Shown here piece after piece: positions 8,265 to 16,375 of a stretch of 64,000 nucleotides of DNA. The notes beneath the pieces were generated by a model. It was not told where the DNA came from, did no database searches, and was given only the letters and a program-made list of their open reading frames with translations. The DNA lies in contig CAYURM010000003.1 of assembly GCA_964447155.1 (NCBI GenBank), forward strand, positions 121,308 through 185,307. Direction: 5' to 3'. Both the position numbers and the translations under genes were made by a program. Origin of the DNA: SMBSF63 sp034003545 (GTDB lineage Bacteria > Chloroflexota > Anaerolineae > Anaerolineales > Anaerolineaceae). The number at the start of each line of letters is the position of its first letter. Positions within the stretch are counted from its first letter, which is position 1.

Positions 8265-8942
8265 TTATTCGTGTTTTAAAACCTGTTCAAATAAGGAGCG
8301 GGTAGCTTCATAGCAGTCCTCACCGCAACACGGCAGCTTTCCAACCGACAAGATCTTTCCATCCTTCATCCTGGGATAAGCGATGGGGTGGCGCAATTTC
8401 TTTCCGTCGGCCAGCATGACTGTTGGGGTGCCATGAACCTGATAAACTTCTTTGCCCAGCCGCCCTTCTTCAAGAACGGCTATCCGGGGTTGATTACTTT
8501 TGAATAACTGGCTAAAATGTTCCATATCCAGCCCCGCTTCGCGGGCCAGTTCCAGGATTACCTCAGGGCATCCAATATTGCGACCTTCACCGAAAAAAGC
8601 GCTGCGAAGTCGGAGGTCAAAATCCAGACCAATCCTCCCGCCTTGCTGGAAAGCGCACCATGCCCCTTCAAAAGCGGGCAGGGTAGTGGCAGGCCAATCG
8701 TCTTTAAACGGTTTGAAGACAGCTTCAGGTTCCTGCAAGGCTGCCAACCAGATTTCCGATTCCAGTTCCTGCCGGTTGGGCGGACCTCCGCCATAGATCT
8801 CTAAAGGGAAGGCCCTCGTTCGCAAGCTTACCCGTCCTTGATATTCGGGCATTATTTTATGCAGGCGCACGGCCGCAAGGTAACACCACGGTCAATAATA
8901 CTCAGCCCATTCCCACAATTCGGGAATATTTTTTTCAACCAT
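8265..8942 (-). CDS. DsbA-family thiol oxidoreductase, probable selenoprotein (UxxC)
   Basis: A thioredoxin-fold oxidoreductase of the DsbA/FrnE type. Reading from ATG 8942 (GTGAG 8 nt upstream) gives 225 codons. Codon 17 is TGA (8894..8892), exactly where the first Cys of the CxxC active site belongs: EWAEYY-U17-PWC20-YLAAV. Family homology continues without a break on both sides of the TGA. The rest has the helical insertion of the family (about 75-130), the cis-Pro loop GTPTVM (about 157-162) and a Cys-rich tail (LPCCGEDC). A hairpin fitting a bacterial SECIS follows the TGA. The alternative is a nonsense mutation or sequencing error, or a shorter product from GTG 8867, which would lack the active site. 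Selenocysteine is favoured, pending selA/B/C/D in the genome. Confidence 0.75.
8860..8877 (-). promoter_or_regulatory. Candidate bacterial SECIS hairpin
   Basis: Downstream of the in-frame TGA, 6 bp pair (TGC/GCA and GGC/GCC) with one bulged U, closing a 5-nt loop CGUGC with G at position 2. The loop begins 20 nt after the UGA. Stem size, loop size, loop G and spacing fit the published bacterial SECIS rules. The bulged U recalls the E. coli fdhF element. Confidence 0.6.
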
Positions 8943-9092
8943 TCTATGCACTCACTTTCATTTCTTGCAATTTGCCGATAGCAAGCACTTGGAGTTCCAG
9001 AGACGAAATATCCGCACAATGAGCCAACGGGGTGAGCCAGCCTGGATTAAGCGGCCCACCCCCTTGATGTTTCCACTAAATGGGCATTTAGG

Positions 9093-9509
9093 TTAAGCTA
9101 ATCTGGCTGTCAGTTTCATATCTACAGCCGAAAGAGCCTGCGAAACCGGACAGCCTGTTTTTGCTTGTTCGGCGAACTCTTTGAAAGTTTTTTCATCGAT
9201 CCCTGGCACCTCTCCGACTGTGGAAAGTTCGATGAGGGTAATTTTGGGGCCTTCGCCAAGATGAACTTTGGCAGTTGTGTCGATCTGGGTGGGGGTATGA
9301 TCTGCTTTCGACAAGATCAATGCGAGATACATGGAAAAACACCCCGCATGAGCCGCAGCGATTAACTCTTCCGGGTTGGTTCCAGCGCCATCTTCGAAAC
9401 GAGATGCATAACTGTAAGCGCCTTCATATTCACCGGATCCCAGGCGTAGGCCGCCTTTTCCTTCTGGCAAGTTGCCTTTCCAGGTTGCAGATGATTTGCG
9501 AATAGTCAT
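9093..9509 (-). CDS. osmC: OsmC-family thiol peroxidase
   Basis: Reduces organic hydroperoxides in the cytosol using a Cys pair recycled by lipoylated or thiol reductants. From ATG 9509 it has 138 residues. Peroxidatic Cys57 is in HAGCFSMYLA and the resolving Cys120 in KTGCPVSQAL, both at family positions, with the TNPEEL motif before. The frame opens at GTG 9518, but AAAGGAG has 8-nt spacing to ATG 9509. It lies between a flavin reductase and the DsbA-like selenoprotein, a small thiol-stress neighbourhood. Confidence 0.93.
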   Translation of the reverse strand: MTIRKSSATWKGNLPEGKGGLRLGSGEYEGAYSYASRFEDGAGTNPEELIAAAHAGCFSMYLALILSKADHTPTQIDTTAKVHLGEGPKITLIELSTVGEVPGIDEKTFKEFAEQAKTGCPVSQALSAVDMKLTARLA

Positions 9510-9529
9510 TTTGTACACTCCTTTTAGAA

Positions 9530-9556
9530 ATTTTAGATTAAGATATGGGTTGTCAA
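9530..9556 (-). promoter_or_regulatory. Possible promoter upstream of osmC
   Basis: On the minus strand TTGACA (9556..9551) is followed after 15 nt by TAAAAT (9535..9530). The spacer is short, so this is a tentative call. Confidence 0.35.
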
Positions 9557-9657
9557 TACTGGCGCCAGATAAAATGCCTGATTTCTCCTTATTCTCACGC
9601 CAGGTGCGTCCTGTAAAAAGTCAACAGAAGCTGCTTCATCCAGAGCGCGGATACATG

Positions 9658-10830
9658 CTATAGTTTACCAATCAGATCGGCAGATTTAAACGGGCCTGGT
9701 TTGGCAAGCAGGGCGCGTGCAGCGGGTATCTTCTTCCATACGTTCCATAATAAAACGCCGCGCACCCGGCCATCTTGTAAATAATAAACTACGCCTTTTT
9801 TGAATGGTTCTTTCCAGTCGATTACCGTTTCCAGCTTGCTGTTCAATTCTCCAACAGCTTCATATCCCAGTTCAAACAAGTCTGAGTAGAACATGGGCAC
9901 ATGCGTATAGGCTTCGTTTGCGCCTGCCATATTTCGTCCGGCCAGTTTCCCCATGTGAAGCGCATTGTCTTCGTGTTCAACGCGCACACGTTTGCCAAGT
10001 GCGGCATGATAGAAGTTTGCCACATCACCAGCTGCATAAATATCTGGTGCTGAGGTGCGTAAATGATCATCAACGGTAATCCCGTTTTCTGTCTTCAAAC
10101 CGGCCTGCCGGGCAAGTTCAACATTCGGATGAATTCCAATTCCGGCTACAACACCATCTACTTCAAAAATGCGCCCTGTGGGGGTGCGAACCGAGATGCG
10201 ATCACCCGTTTGCTCTATGCTGTCTACGGTTTCTCCCGCTACCACCCTTACGCCTTGCTGTTGATAGTAGTCATTGATAAAATGAGCCAGATCAGCAGGA
10301 TATACTCTGGCGCCAATCGCATCTTCGGGAAAGACCATGATGACTTTCTTGCCGACCATTGTCAATGCCGCGGCAATCTCGGAGCCGATAAAGCCGCCGC
10401 CAATCACCAGAAACGATTCCTTGTGCTCACTGAGCACTCGCAGACGTTGATAGTCCTGAAAGTCTCGGTAATAAATGATGTTTTCCTTTCCAAAGGGCAG
10501 TTGATTGGGGGAGCCTCCCGTAGCGATCAGGAGTTTATCGTAGGTATATTTATTTTCCTGATCATCATGGATTGATTTACCCTGGGGATTGAGTTGGACT
10601 ATTTTGCGCCCCAAGTATAATTCAGCACCTAAATCCTGCGTGTTGCGCCAGATCTTCTCAACCGGACGACCTTTCCATAGACTCTTGGAGAGATTGGGCC
10701 GTGCGTAGGGCGGGTCTGGCTCAAAACTCACCATGCCAATTGCGCTTTCTGCGTCCAACTCGCGAATACCGCGGACTGCTGCATCCCCCGTCAGCCCGCC
10801 GCCGATAATCAGATAAGGGTAATGTTTCAT
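9658..10830 (-). CDS. FAD/NAD(P)-dependent oxidoreductase (ferredoxin/rubredoxin-reductase type)
   Basis: A flavoprotein of the pyridine nucleotide-disulfide reductase fold that moves electrons from NAD(P)H to an unknown acceptor. Its 390 residues show an N-terminal FAD motif GGGLTGDAA (10-18), a second Rossmann motif GGGFIGSEIAAAL (about 143-155) for NAD(P)H, and the FAD-ribityl motif DIYAAGDVAN (about 263-272). There is no CxxC redox disulfide after the FAD motif, so it belongs with rubredoxin/ferredoxin or monodehydroascorbate reductases rather than thioredoxin reductases. GAGGAGG precedes ATG 10830. The partner is not encoded next to it. Confidence 0.88.
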   Translation of the reverse strand: MKHYPYLIIGGGLTGDAAVRGIRELDAESAIGMVSFEPDPPYARPNLSKSLWKGRPVEKIWRNTQDLGAELYLGRKIVQLNPQGKSIHDDQENKYTYDKLLIATGGSPNQLPFGKENIIYYRDFQDYQRLRVLSEHKESFLVIGGGFIGSEIAAALTMVGKKVIMVFPEDAIGARVYPADLAHFINDYYQQQGVRVVAGETVDSIEQTGDRISVRTPTGRIFEVDGVVAGIGIHPNVELARQAGLKTENGITVDDHLRTSAPDIYAAGDVANFYHAALGKRVRVEHEDNALHMGKLAGRNMAGANEAYTHVPMFYSDLFELGYEAVGELNSKLETVIDWKEPFKKGVVYYLQDGRVRGVLLWNVWKKIPAARALLAKPGPFKSADLIGKL

Positions 10831-10884
10831 GGTTACCTCCTCATTTCAACAGTTTGTTCCAATACTGAAACCACTCCTCAGGCA

Positions 10885-11274
10885 TTAGCTCAAAATGGCT
10901 TCAAAGAGCGTTTCTGCCAGACACCCTTTGAGCAGAAAAGTGTCCACCCCAGCCTCAAGGGCTGCCTGGCGGATGTCTGGAAACATGGTGAGTGTTACGA
11001 TTTTCACATGAGGCCATTTGCGTTTTATGGTACGAGCAGCTTCCAGTCCATCGCTGCCTGGTATAGAATCACCCATGATGACAACCTCCGGTTGGAGGCT
11101 CTCCACCAGACGCACCGCTTCAGAGCAGTGGCGTGCTTCCCCAATCACTTTAATGATTGGCGAGAGGTCATCCTCCCAGGAAATTTCACGAGTAAAGAGC
11201 AGCGCCTTGAGCGCTTGCCGAACTCTGGCTTCGTCGCCACAAATCAGAACTGTTTTAATGTGCCCTTCATTCAT
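10885..11274 (-). CDS. Stand-alone receiver-domain protein lacking the phospho-acceptor Asp
   Basis: A single CheY-like receiver domain of 129 residues with no output domain. The usual phospho-Asp sits 4 residues before the beta3 Pro (Asp-x-x-[ML]-Pro). Here the segment is VIMGDSIPG: Gly68 takes the Asp position and Asp69 is shifted by one. The acidic pair (Asp14/Glu15), Thr near 95 and Lys116 (LLKG) are kept. It may be a pseudo-receiver that signals by protein contact, or Asp69 may take over. ATG 11274 is preferred over TTG 11289. It lies next to the two-component genes at 11481-14320. Confidence 0.8.
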   Translation of the reverse strand: MNEGHIKTVLICGDEARVRQALKALLFTREISWEDDLSPIIKVIGEARHCSEAVRLVESLQPEVVIMGDSIPGSDGLEAARTIKRKWPHVKIVTLTMFPDIRQAALEAGVDTFLLKGCLAETLFEAILS

Positions 11275-11437
11275 TGAGTTTTGTTCCAAGGATTGTTCAC
11301 CTCTGGATTCGAAATTGGGAAAGCATCTATCTTAAATAGAGCATACCTTAAGCTGGCTGCCTTGTCATCCGAGAAATGTGGATTTTATATCCGTATTTTT
11401 GGGGATATTCGCTATTTTTCTTGTATTAAAGAGAATT

Positions 11438-11462
11438 ACGGGCCGCCAGGCTGGCAGCCCGT
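11438..11462 (-). terminator. Terminator after the response-regulator gene
   Basis: ACGGGC (11438-11443) pairs with GCCCGT (11457-11462), and GCC/GGC pairs continue inside. On the minus strand it follows the stop at 11481 and is trailed by an A/T-rich stretch with several T residues. Confidence 0.6.
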
Positions 11463-11480
11463 TATGAGTGAAAGGCTTCT

Positions 11481-12158
11481 TTAGCGGGGATCAGTGCTAT
11501 CGATTTCATCCAGTGAGGTCAACCCTACCCGCAGTGCATAGAGTGTGGCTTGAACACGATTGGCTACGTGAAGCTTGTTGAGAATATTGCCTACATGGGT
11601 GCGGACAGTCGCCTCTCCAATCACAAGCTCTCCAGCGATTTGGCGATTGCTGAGACCTTGTGCAACCAGGCGAACAACGTCGACTTCCCGTTCTGTCAAT
11701 GGGTCCGGCGTCAGTGGCTGCTTTGCCGGCTGGCCCAATTCTTCGAGCAGCATTTTTGCTACGGCAGGGTGCAGGGATGGTTCACCGCGATTCACATTTC
11801 GAATTGCAGTAATCAACTCTTCAGGTTCAGAGTCCTTAAGTAAATAACCCACTGCGCCCGCTTTGATGGCAGGAAAAACTTTATCTTCAGCAACAAAACT
11901 GGTGAGGGCAATAATACGCATGTGGGGCTGGTGCGTCACAATCTGTTGGATGGCGGTGATGCCATCCATCCTGGGCATCACCAGATCCATTAAAATCACA
12001 TCCGGGTTAAGCGTTTTGGCCTGCGCCACAGCTTCCTCGCCATCAGAAGCTTCACCGATGACATCAATGTCATCTACCTGCTCCAGCAAGGCGCAGATTC
12101 CTTTGCGCACAATGCTTTGATCGTCTACCACCAAAAGCTTGACCGATGTTTCGTTCAT
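11481..12158 (-). CDS. NarL/FixJ-type response regulator
   Basis: A DNA-binding response regulator of 225 residues. The receiver domain (about 6-122) has the acidic pair Asp12-Asp13, phospho-acceptor Asp58 (LMDLVMP), Thr86 (ALTSF) and Lys108 (LLKDSEP). A LuxR-type HTH (about 155-215, PLTEREVDVVRLVAQGLSNR then VRTHVGNILNKL) binds DNA. The start lies 4 nt after the stop of the HisKA_3 kinase gene, so the two are cotranscribed and very likely a cognate pair. Target genes are unknown. Confidence 0.95.
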   Translation of the reverse strand: MNETSVKLLVVDDQSIVRKGICALLEQVDDIDVIGEASDGEEAVAQAKTLNPDVILMDLVMPRMDGITAIQQIVTHQPHMRIIALTSFVAEDKVFPAIKAGAVGYLLKDSEPEELITAIRNVNRGEPSLHPAVAKMLLEELGQPAKQPLTPDPLTEREVDVVRLVAQGLSNRQIAGELVIGEATVRTHVGNILNKLHVANRVQATLYALRVGLTSLDEIDSTDPR

Positions 12159-12162
12159 ATTG

Positions 12163-13662
12163 CTACCTCCCGACGTTCTCGACTGGTGTATTCAAATCAC
12201 TGGTACTGATGGGGATGGTTATTGTTAAACGCGTTCCTTTTCCGGGCGCACTTTCGATTTTCAGGCGTCCACTTGACTGCTGAACTCTCTCCTGGATCCC
12301 CTGCAGTCCAAGCCCGCCGCTTTGCCTGGCATTCTCTGGATCAAAACCTAAGCCATTATCGATCATTTCCAGCCGAACGGTATTCTCATCATATTTTAGT
12401 TGAATTTGAACGGTGGTGGCCTTGGCGTGTTTGACCACATTATTTAAGCCTTCCTGGGCGATGCGGTAGATGAGTTCTTCGGTGCCAATTTGTAATCGTC
12501 GTTCTCCCTCTACGAGAACCTCGGTTTTCAGTCCGGTACGGGCTTCCACTGCAGCCAGTCGGGAGCGCAAGGCTGAGACTAAGCCTTCCTGCTCCAGCAT
12601 CAACGGACGCAGTTCAAAGACCAATAAGCGCATATCATACATTGCCTCGCGGGCCATGGTGCGCACCTCGAGCAGATTTCGTTCCAGGGCTTCCCATCGC
12701 TTTCTTGAGAATGCCAATAAGCCAGCATCAGCATATAAGGTTACGCTATAAAGCGCCTGCGTAACCGAATCGTGCAGCTCACGTGCCAGGCGTTGGCGTT
12801 CTTCCAATACGGCGAACTGTTCTGCCTGGTGTTGTAAGCGGACATGCTCAATAATGATCGCCGCCTGGTCCGCAAACAGATCAAGGATTCTCATATCCTC
12901 CTGGGTGAGTTCCCCTGGTTTATCGAGAATATTTAATACGCCAATCGTTTGGACATCCACCTTCAAAGGCACGGACAGCATAGAAAGAAGCCCCGGTGTC
13001 CAGGGAAAGCCTTGCCATTGGTCCGTTGTTTCATCCGGGTCGCTTTTTTGCCGATTCGCCCACACGTAGCTGCCCGTTTGAACTGCCCGGCCGGCAAGCG
13101 ATCCTTCCACGGGCAGGCGATCCAGCGTGTACATGGGTGAACCAGCGCGGTGGGTTAATCTCAGCCAACCTTGCTCATCAAGGAGCAAGACAGCACTTCC
13201 TTTGGCGTTGGTCAATTGCATTGCTTCTGTGCAAACGATTTCCAATACTTCGTCAAGGCCGATCTTAAGTAACAAGCCTTTTGCAATTTTCTGGATCCCT
13301 TCACTCTCTGCCAATCTCTTGCGGATATCCTCTTCGATCTGCTTTTGTTGTGTAATATTTGTGGCTGCGCAGGTCAATCCCGTGACGGAGCCATTTTTAT
13401 CAAAGAGAGGATTAAAAGTCATATCGTAGAATAAAATTTGTGAGCCCACGGTTATTGATACCTCTTCGCGGGTCAACAAACCTGACTCAATTACCCGACG
13501 TTTTAAGGCTGTTAATCGCATCGCATCTTCTGGAGAGAATAAATCGGCATCTGTTTTACCGACAATCGGCGGATCTGCATAATTTTGAGGGTTATAGATC
13601 CAGATATAACGCAGGTCAAGGTCCTGGTTGAAAACAACAACTGGCGTATCCACCAACGCCAC
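12163..13662 (-). CDS. Sensor histidine kinase (PAS-GAF-HisKA_3-HATPase), frameshifted from its PocR domain
   Basis: The C-terminal and main part of a NarX/DegS-class histidine kinase. The 499-residue frame shows a PAS domain (about 1-105), a GAF domain (about 125-272), the HisKA_3 dimerisation helix with phospho-His297 (RELHDSVTQALYS) and an HATPase domain (about 390-485; EGLNNVVKHAK, DNGLGFD, GGLGLQGI). No start codon with an RBS is visible at its 5' end, and the frame stays open upstream to 13755, overlapping the PocR gene. Removing one base from the A9 run at 13756-13764 fuses the two into one PocR-PAS-GAF-kinase. The present split is a frameshift, a sequence error or slippage. No membrane helices: a cytosolic sensor. 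Confidence 0.85.
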   Translation of the reverse strand: MALVDTPVVVFNQDLDLRYIWIYNPQNYADPPIVGKTDADLFSPEDAMRLTALKRRVIESGLLTREEVSITVGSQILFYDMTFNPLFDKNGSVTGLTCAATNITQQKQIEEDIRKRLAESEGIQKIAKGLLLKIGLDEVLEIVCTEAMQLTNAKGSAVLLLDEQGWLRLTHRAGSPMYTLDRLPVEGSLAGRAVQTGSYVWANRQKSDPDETTDQWQGFPWTPGLLSMLSVPLKVDVQTIGVLNILDKPGELTQEDMRILDLFADQAAIIIEHVRLQHQAEQFAVLEERQRLARELHDSVTQALYSVTLYADAGLLAFSRKRWEALERNLLEVRTMAREAMYDMRLLVFELRPLMLEQEGLVSALRSRLAAVEARTGLKTEVLVEGERRLQIGTEELIYRIAQEGLNNVVKHAKATTVQIQLKYDENTVRLEMIDNGLGFDPENARQSGGLGLQGIQERVQQSSGRLKIESAPGKGTRLTITIPISTSDLNTPVENVGR

Positions 13663-13714
13663 CCGAAAACGCTGTTCATTTTCTTGTAGAGCTGCATTGG
13701 CTTTATCCAGTTCG

Positions 13715-14320
13715 TCATTTCTCTCCTGGATATTTTTTTTCAGTTCGCGGCAGGATTTTTTTTTGTTTCTCCAGTTGTTCTTGCGCAGCCGTGTTCGCTC
13801 CGATTAAAACCAATTCGTTGAGTCCCTTTTCTGCCAGCTGCTGGAAAAACTGAACGAGTAACACCAGATATCCTTCCGCCTGTTCTTTCGTTACGACCGG
13901 CACTGCGCGAACTGCCTCCAGATAGGCTGACTCATCCAAACCTGCTTCTCGGGCCAGCAGACGGAAACTGTTTTCATCCGGCTGTGCATGAAAAACTGGG
14001 CCAAGCGAAAGTAGCGCTATATCCTGGTTTTCAATACGAATCGTGCAGCCATAACAGAAAAGTCCGTTGAAAAGCTCGAAACGTCTCAGCGGTTTTTCGC
14101 TGCCAGCTGGCATGATCTCTTGATAATCCTGCCAGCGCTTTTGTTTAAGGGGAGGGATAGTGTTGCGGTACTCGTCGAAAATCGTACTGCCGGGGGAAGA
14201 AACTACAATTTGATCGTCCAGATTCAATATTTCAGTGGATATGCCGCTGCCTGAATGAAACGATGTAAGGATTTGTTGAATGTCTGGAATGACAATCAGG
14301 TCAACAAACTGATATGGCAT
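13715..14320 (-). CDS. PocR sensory domain, N-terminal part of the frameshifted kinase
   Basis: Residues about 8-175 form a PocR ligand-binding domain, a PAS-like domain that senses small molecules such as short diols or hydrocarbon derivatives. It includes the Cys pair of the family (NGLFCYGCTIRIENQ). A coiled-coil linker (about 180-195) then leads straight into the homopolymer A9 (13756-13764), after which this frame stops within about 15 codons. In the other frame the linker continues as E-L-K-K-N-I-Q-E-R-N-D-E-L-D-K-A into the PAS domain. GGAGGAAG gives good spacing to ATG 14320. TTG 14335 is an unlikely start. Confidence 0.8.
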   Translation of the reverse strand: MPYQFVDLIVIPDIQQILTSFHSGSGISTEILNLDDQIVVSSPGSTIFDEYRNTIPPLKQKRWQDYQEIMPAGSEKPLRRFELFNGLFCYGCTIRIENQDIALLSLGPVFHAQPDENSFRLLAREAGLDESAYLEAVRAVPVVTKEQAEGYLVLLVQFFQQLAEKGLNELVLIGANTAAQEQLEKQKKILPRTEKKYPGEK

Positions 14321-14510
14321 GGAAGCTTCCTCCAAGATCAGCGATCATAAAGATTTCAGACCTTGCGGGAAAATCGATGCCAGGTTCTGAAGGCCTTCTT
14401 TGATCTGAATGTGAGCATGCTTAACCCATTCTAACGCAGAAACGCTTTACGATGTTTGCGTTATCCGCGAGGGGAGCAGTCACAAGACACAGAATGAACG
14501 GCTCAGTCTT

Positions 14511-14858
14511 TCATTTTTTTTCCAGATAGGACTTGAGCACCAGGGCATTATTGTGTTCGGTATCCCGGCTGGAGTAAAGCAGGGTTACCTTGCCTTGCCG
14601 GGATGCTTCTACCAAGGGCTTCCAGGCATCTGGATTATCATCCAGTTCCGCCTGATAACGGCGCTGGAACTCTTCCCATTTGTCCGGGTCATGCCCAAAC
14701 CAACGTCTCAGCTCCGTGCTGGGCGCAACGTCTTTGTACCAGGCATCCATGGCCAGGTCTTCTTTTTTCATTCCACGCGGCCATAGCCGTTCCACCAGGT
14801 AACGAGCGCCGTCGTCGGCAGCCGGGTCTTCGTAAACTCGTTTTAAAGTAAACATCAT
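14511..14858 (-). CDS. DUF488 family protein
   Basis: A 115-residue cytosolic DUF488 protein of unknown biochemical function. It has the family landmarks YLVERLWPRGMKKEDL (about 20-35), WFGHDP (53-58) and the C-terminal TLLYSSRD (about 92-99). Its ATG overlaps the stop of the AlkA-like gene (ATGA), so the two are translationally coupled, which hints at a shared role in damage or stress response. AAAGAGGG provides the RBS. Confidence 0.9.
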   Translation of the reverse strand: MMFTLKRVYEDPAADDGARYLVERLWPRGMKKEDLAMDAWYKDVAPSTELRRWFGHDPDKWEEFQRRYQAELDDNPDAWKPLVEASRQGKVTLLYSSRDTEHNNALVLKSYLEKK

Positions 14859-15793
14859 GCCCTCTTTTCATTACTAACGAATCCCTTTTCCAAGAGACTC
14901 TTCAATAATAAATGGAAATAGATCAACCCGCCATATCCCTCCCACCCGTAAATCGCCTGATGTACGCCACTGTAATCAAGGCGTTCCGGAAGATCAAGCC
15001 AGTCTTGCAAGTTGTTGCGCGCGCCAACGTCATCCCCCGGGAAGATATGGGTTCGACCCAGCCCACGCAGCAAAAAATATTCTGCCGTCCAACGCCCCAC
15101 CCCTTTAATCCGGCACAATTCAGCCACGGCCTGTTGATCGGGGAGGGTTTCAATCTCCTCCAGGTTAACTTGCTGGTCGACGATCGATCTCGCCAGACCA
15201 TGCAGATATTCCCCTTTCCGATAACTGAATCCCAGATGGCGTAGTTCTTCCAAATCTGCATCAACCAGGTCCTCTGGACGAGGAAAGGCGTGGAAGGTAC
15301 CTGATTCCATGGGAAAAGCCAACCCATAAGTCTGCGATAAGCGATTGAGCAGTTGAATTCCGACGTTAAGGGATAGTTGTTGGCAGGCGATCGCATTGAG
15401 CATCGTCTCGAAAAGCGTCGGAAATCTGGGTGGTTTTGCACCACGAAATGGGTCGGCAAGCATTTTTAAATGAACGCTCGTCTCCGAAAATCGATAGAAC
15501 TCCGTCAGATCTACCTGGATGCCCAGCAATCGCTCCAGGGAATTTGTGACCTGGGCTTCCATGCTGGATTTGACACCTGCCCCGTTCAGTGAGATTTCCA
15601 GCTGAGGGGCTTGTGACGTTCCGATCTGCGTCACGCTCATGCCAATCGGTTCATCATCCAGTACGAGAATGCGGTGATAGGCCTGCCCATCCCAGTGATC
15701 GATCTGATTGTCCGGACGGCGGCGAAGAATCCAGACTGTCAGATCAAGCCGGAAAGGGGGGAGGGGTTCGAGAGTAAAAGAGTATGTTGCCAA
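14855..15793 (-). CDS. alkA: AlkA-like DNA-3-methyladenine glycosylase II
   Basis: A base-excision repair glycosylase that removes alkylated purines. The 312-residue protein has an N-terminal AlkA_N-type beta domain (about 1-110) and a HhH-GPD domain (about 120-290). The helix-hairpin-helix is LCRIKGVGRWTAEYFLLRGL, followed by the catalytic-Asp segment IFPGDDVGARNNL. No Cys-rich [4Fe-4S] motif is present, as expected for AlkA rather than EndoIII. It is followed by DUF488 with a 4-nt overlap. Confidence 0.92.
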   Translation of the reverse strand: MATYSFTLEPLPPFRLDLTVWILRRRPDNQIDHWDGQAYHRILVLDDEPIGMSVTQIGTSQAPQLEISLNGAGVKSSMEAQVTNSLERLLGIQVDLTEFYRFSETSVHLKMLADPFRGAKPPRFPTLFETMLNAIACQQLSLNVGIQLLNRLSQTYGLAFPMESGTFHAFPRPEDLVDADLEELRHLGFSYRKGEYLHGLARSIVDQQVNLEEIETLPDQQAVAELCRIKGVGRWTAEYFLLRGLGRTHIFPGDDVGARNNLQDWLDLPERLDYSGVHQAIYGWEGYGGLIYFHLLLKSLLEKGFVSNEKRA

Positions 15794-15854
15794 AGGGTTA
15801 ACTCCTCAGAGAATTAACGACTTGCGGGGATTCACTACAGCTCCATTTTATCGC

Positions 15855-16364
15855 TTATTGTCTGGTTGCTCGCTGGTGGCTTACCGGAAGATCTGACAGA
15901 TACGAGCCGGGTGGCGTTCGAAAGCTGATCGCCAGACGATTCCAGGAATTAATCGCAATCACGGCGAGTGTGAGGTCTACGATTTCTTTTTCAGTAAAAT
16001 GTTGTTGGGCGTGATCATAGATTGCATCAGGAACGTGGTTTTCGCTGATCCTGGTTACTGCTTCCGTCCACAATAGCGCCGCCCGCTCACGTTCCGTATA
16101 GAAAGGTGTCTCCCTCCAGGCACTCAAACCATACAGACGTTGTTCGCTCTCTCCCCGGTTGCGAGCATCTTTAGTGTGCATATCAATACAGTATGCGCAG
16201 CCGTTGATCTGAGAAGCACGCAATTTCACCAACTCCAACAGATCAGGCTCTAATTCTGTGGCTTGAATATATTCCTCCAGTTTTCTTAAGATGGCGATAC
16301 CACCAGGGGCAACCTCGGCATAACGGATGCGGCCTTGACTTGTTTTTATGTTTTTTGTATTCAT
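15855..16364 (-). CDS. AhpD-like alkylhydroperoxidase (carboxymuconolactone decarboxylase fold)
   Basis: A 169-residue all-helical AhpD/CMD-family protein. The redox motif CxxC-x3-H is present as CAYC-IDM-H (about residues 56-63), with upstream Glu (LLELVKLRASQ) forming the proton relay known from AhpD. It probably reduces peroxides or serves as a thiol reductant. It stands between alkA and the folate operon on the minus strand with a short gap on each side. Confidence 0.92.
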   Translation of the reverse strand: MNTKNIKTSQGRIRYAEVAPGGIAILRKLEEYIQATELEPDLLELVKLRASQINGCAYCIDMHTKDARNRGESEQRLYGLSAWRETPFYTERERAALLWTEAVTRISENHVPDAIYDHAQQHFTEKEIVDLTLAVIAINSWNRLAISFRTPPGSYLSDLPVSHQRATRQ

Positions 16365-16375
16365 TATCTACCCTT

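Noticed and set aside
8944..9075. A 43-codon open frame between osmC and the DsbA-like gene, ending in TAG next to the ATG at 8942
   Set aside because: The only upstream ATG (9087) is followed by an in-frame TAG (9078..9076), no RBS is seen for the TTG at 9027, and no family match is visible. It may be a remnant or chance.
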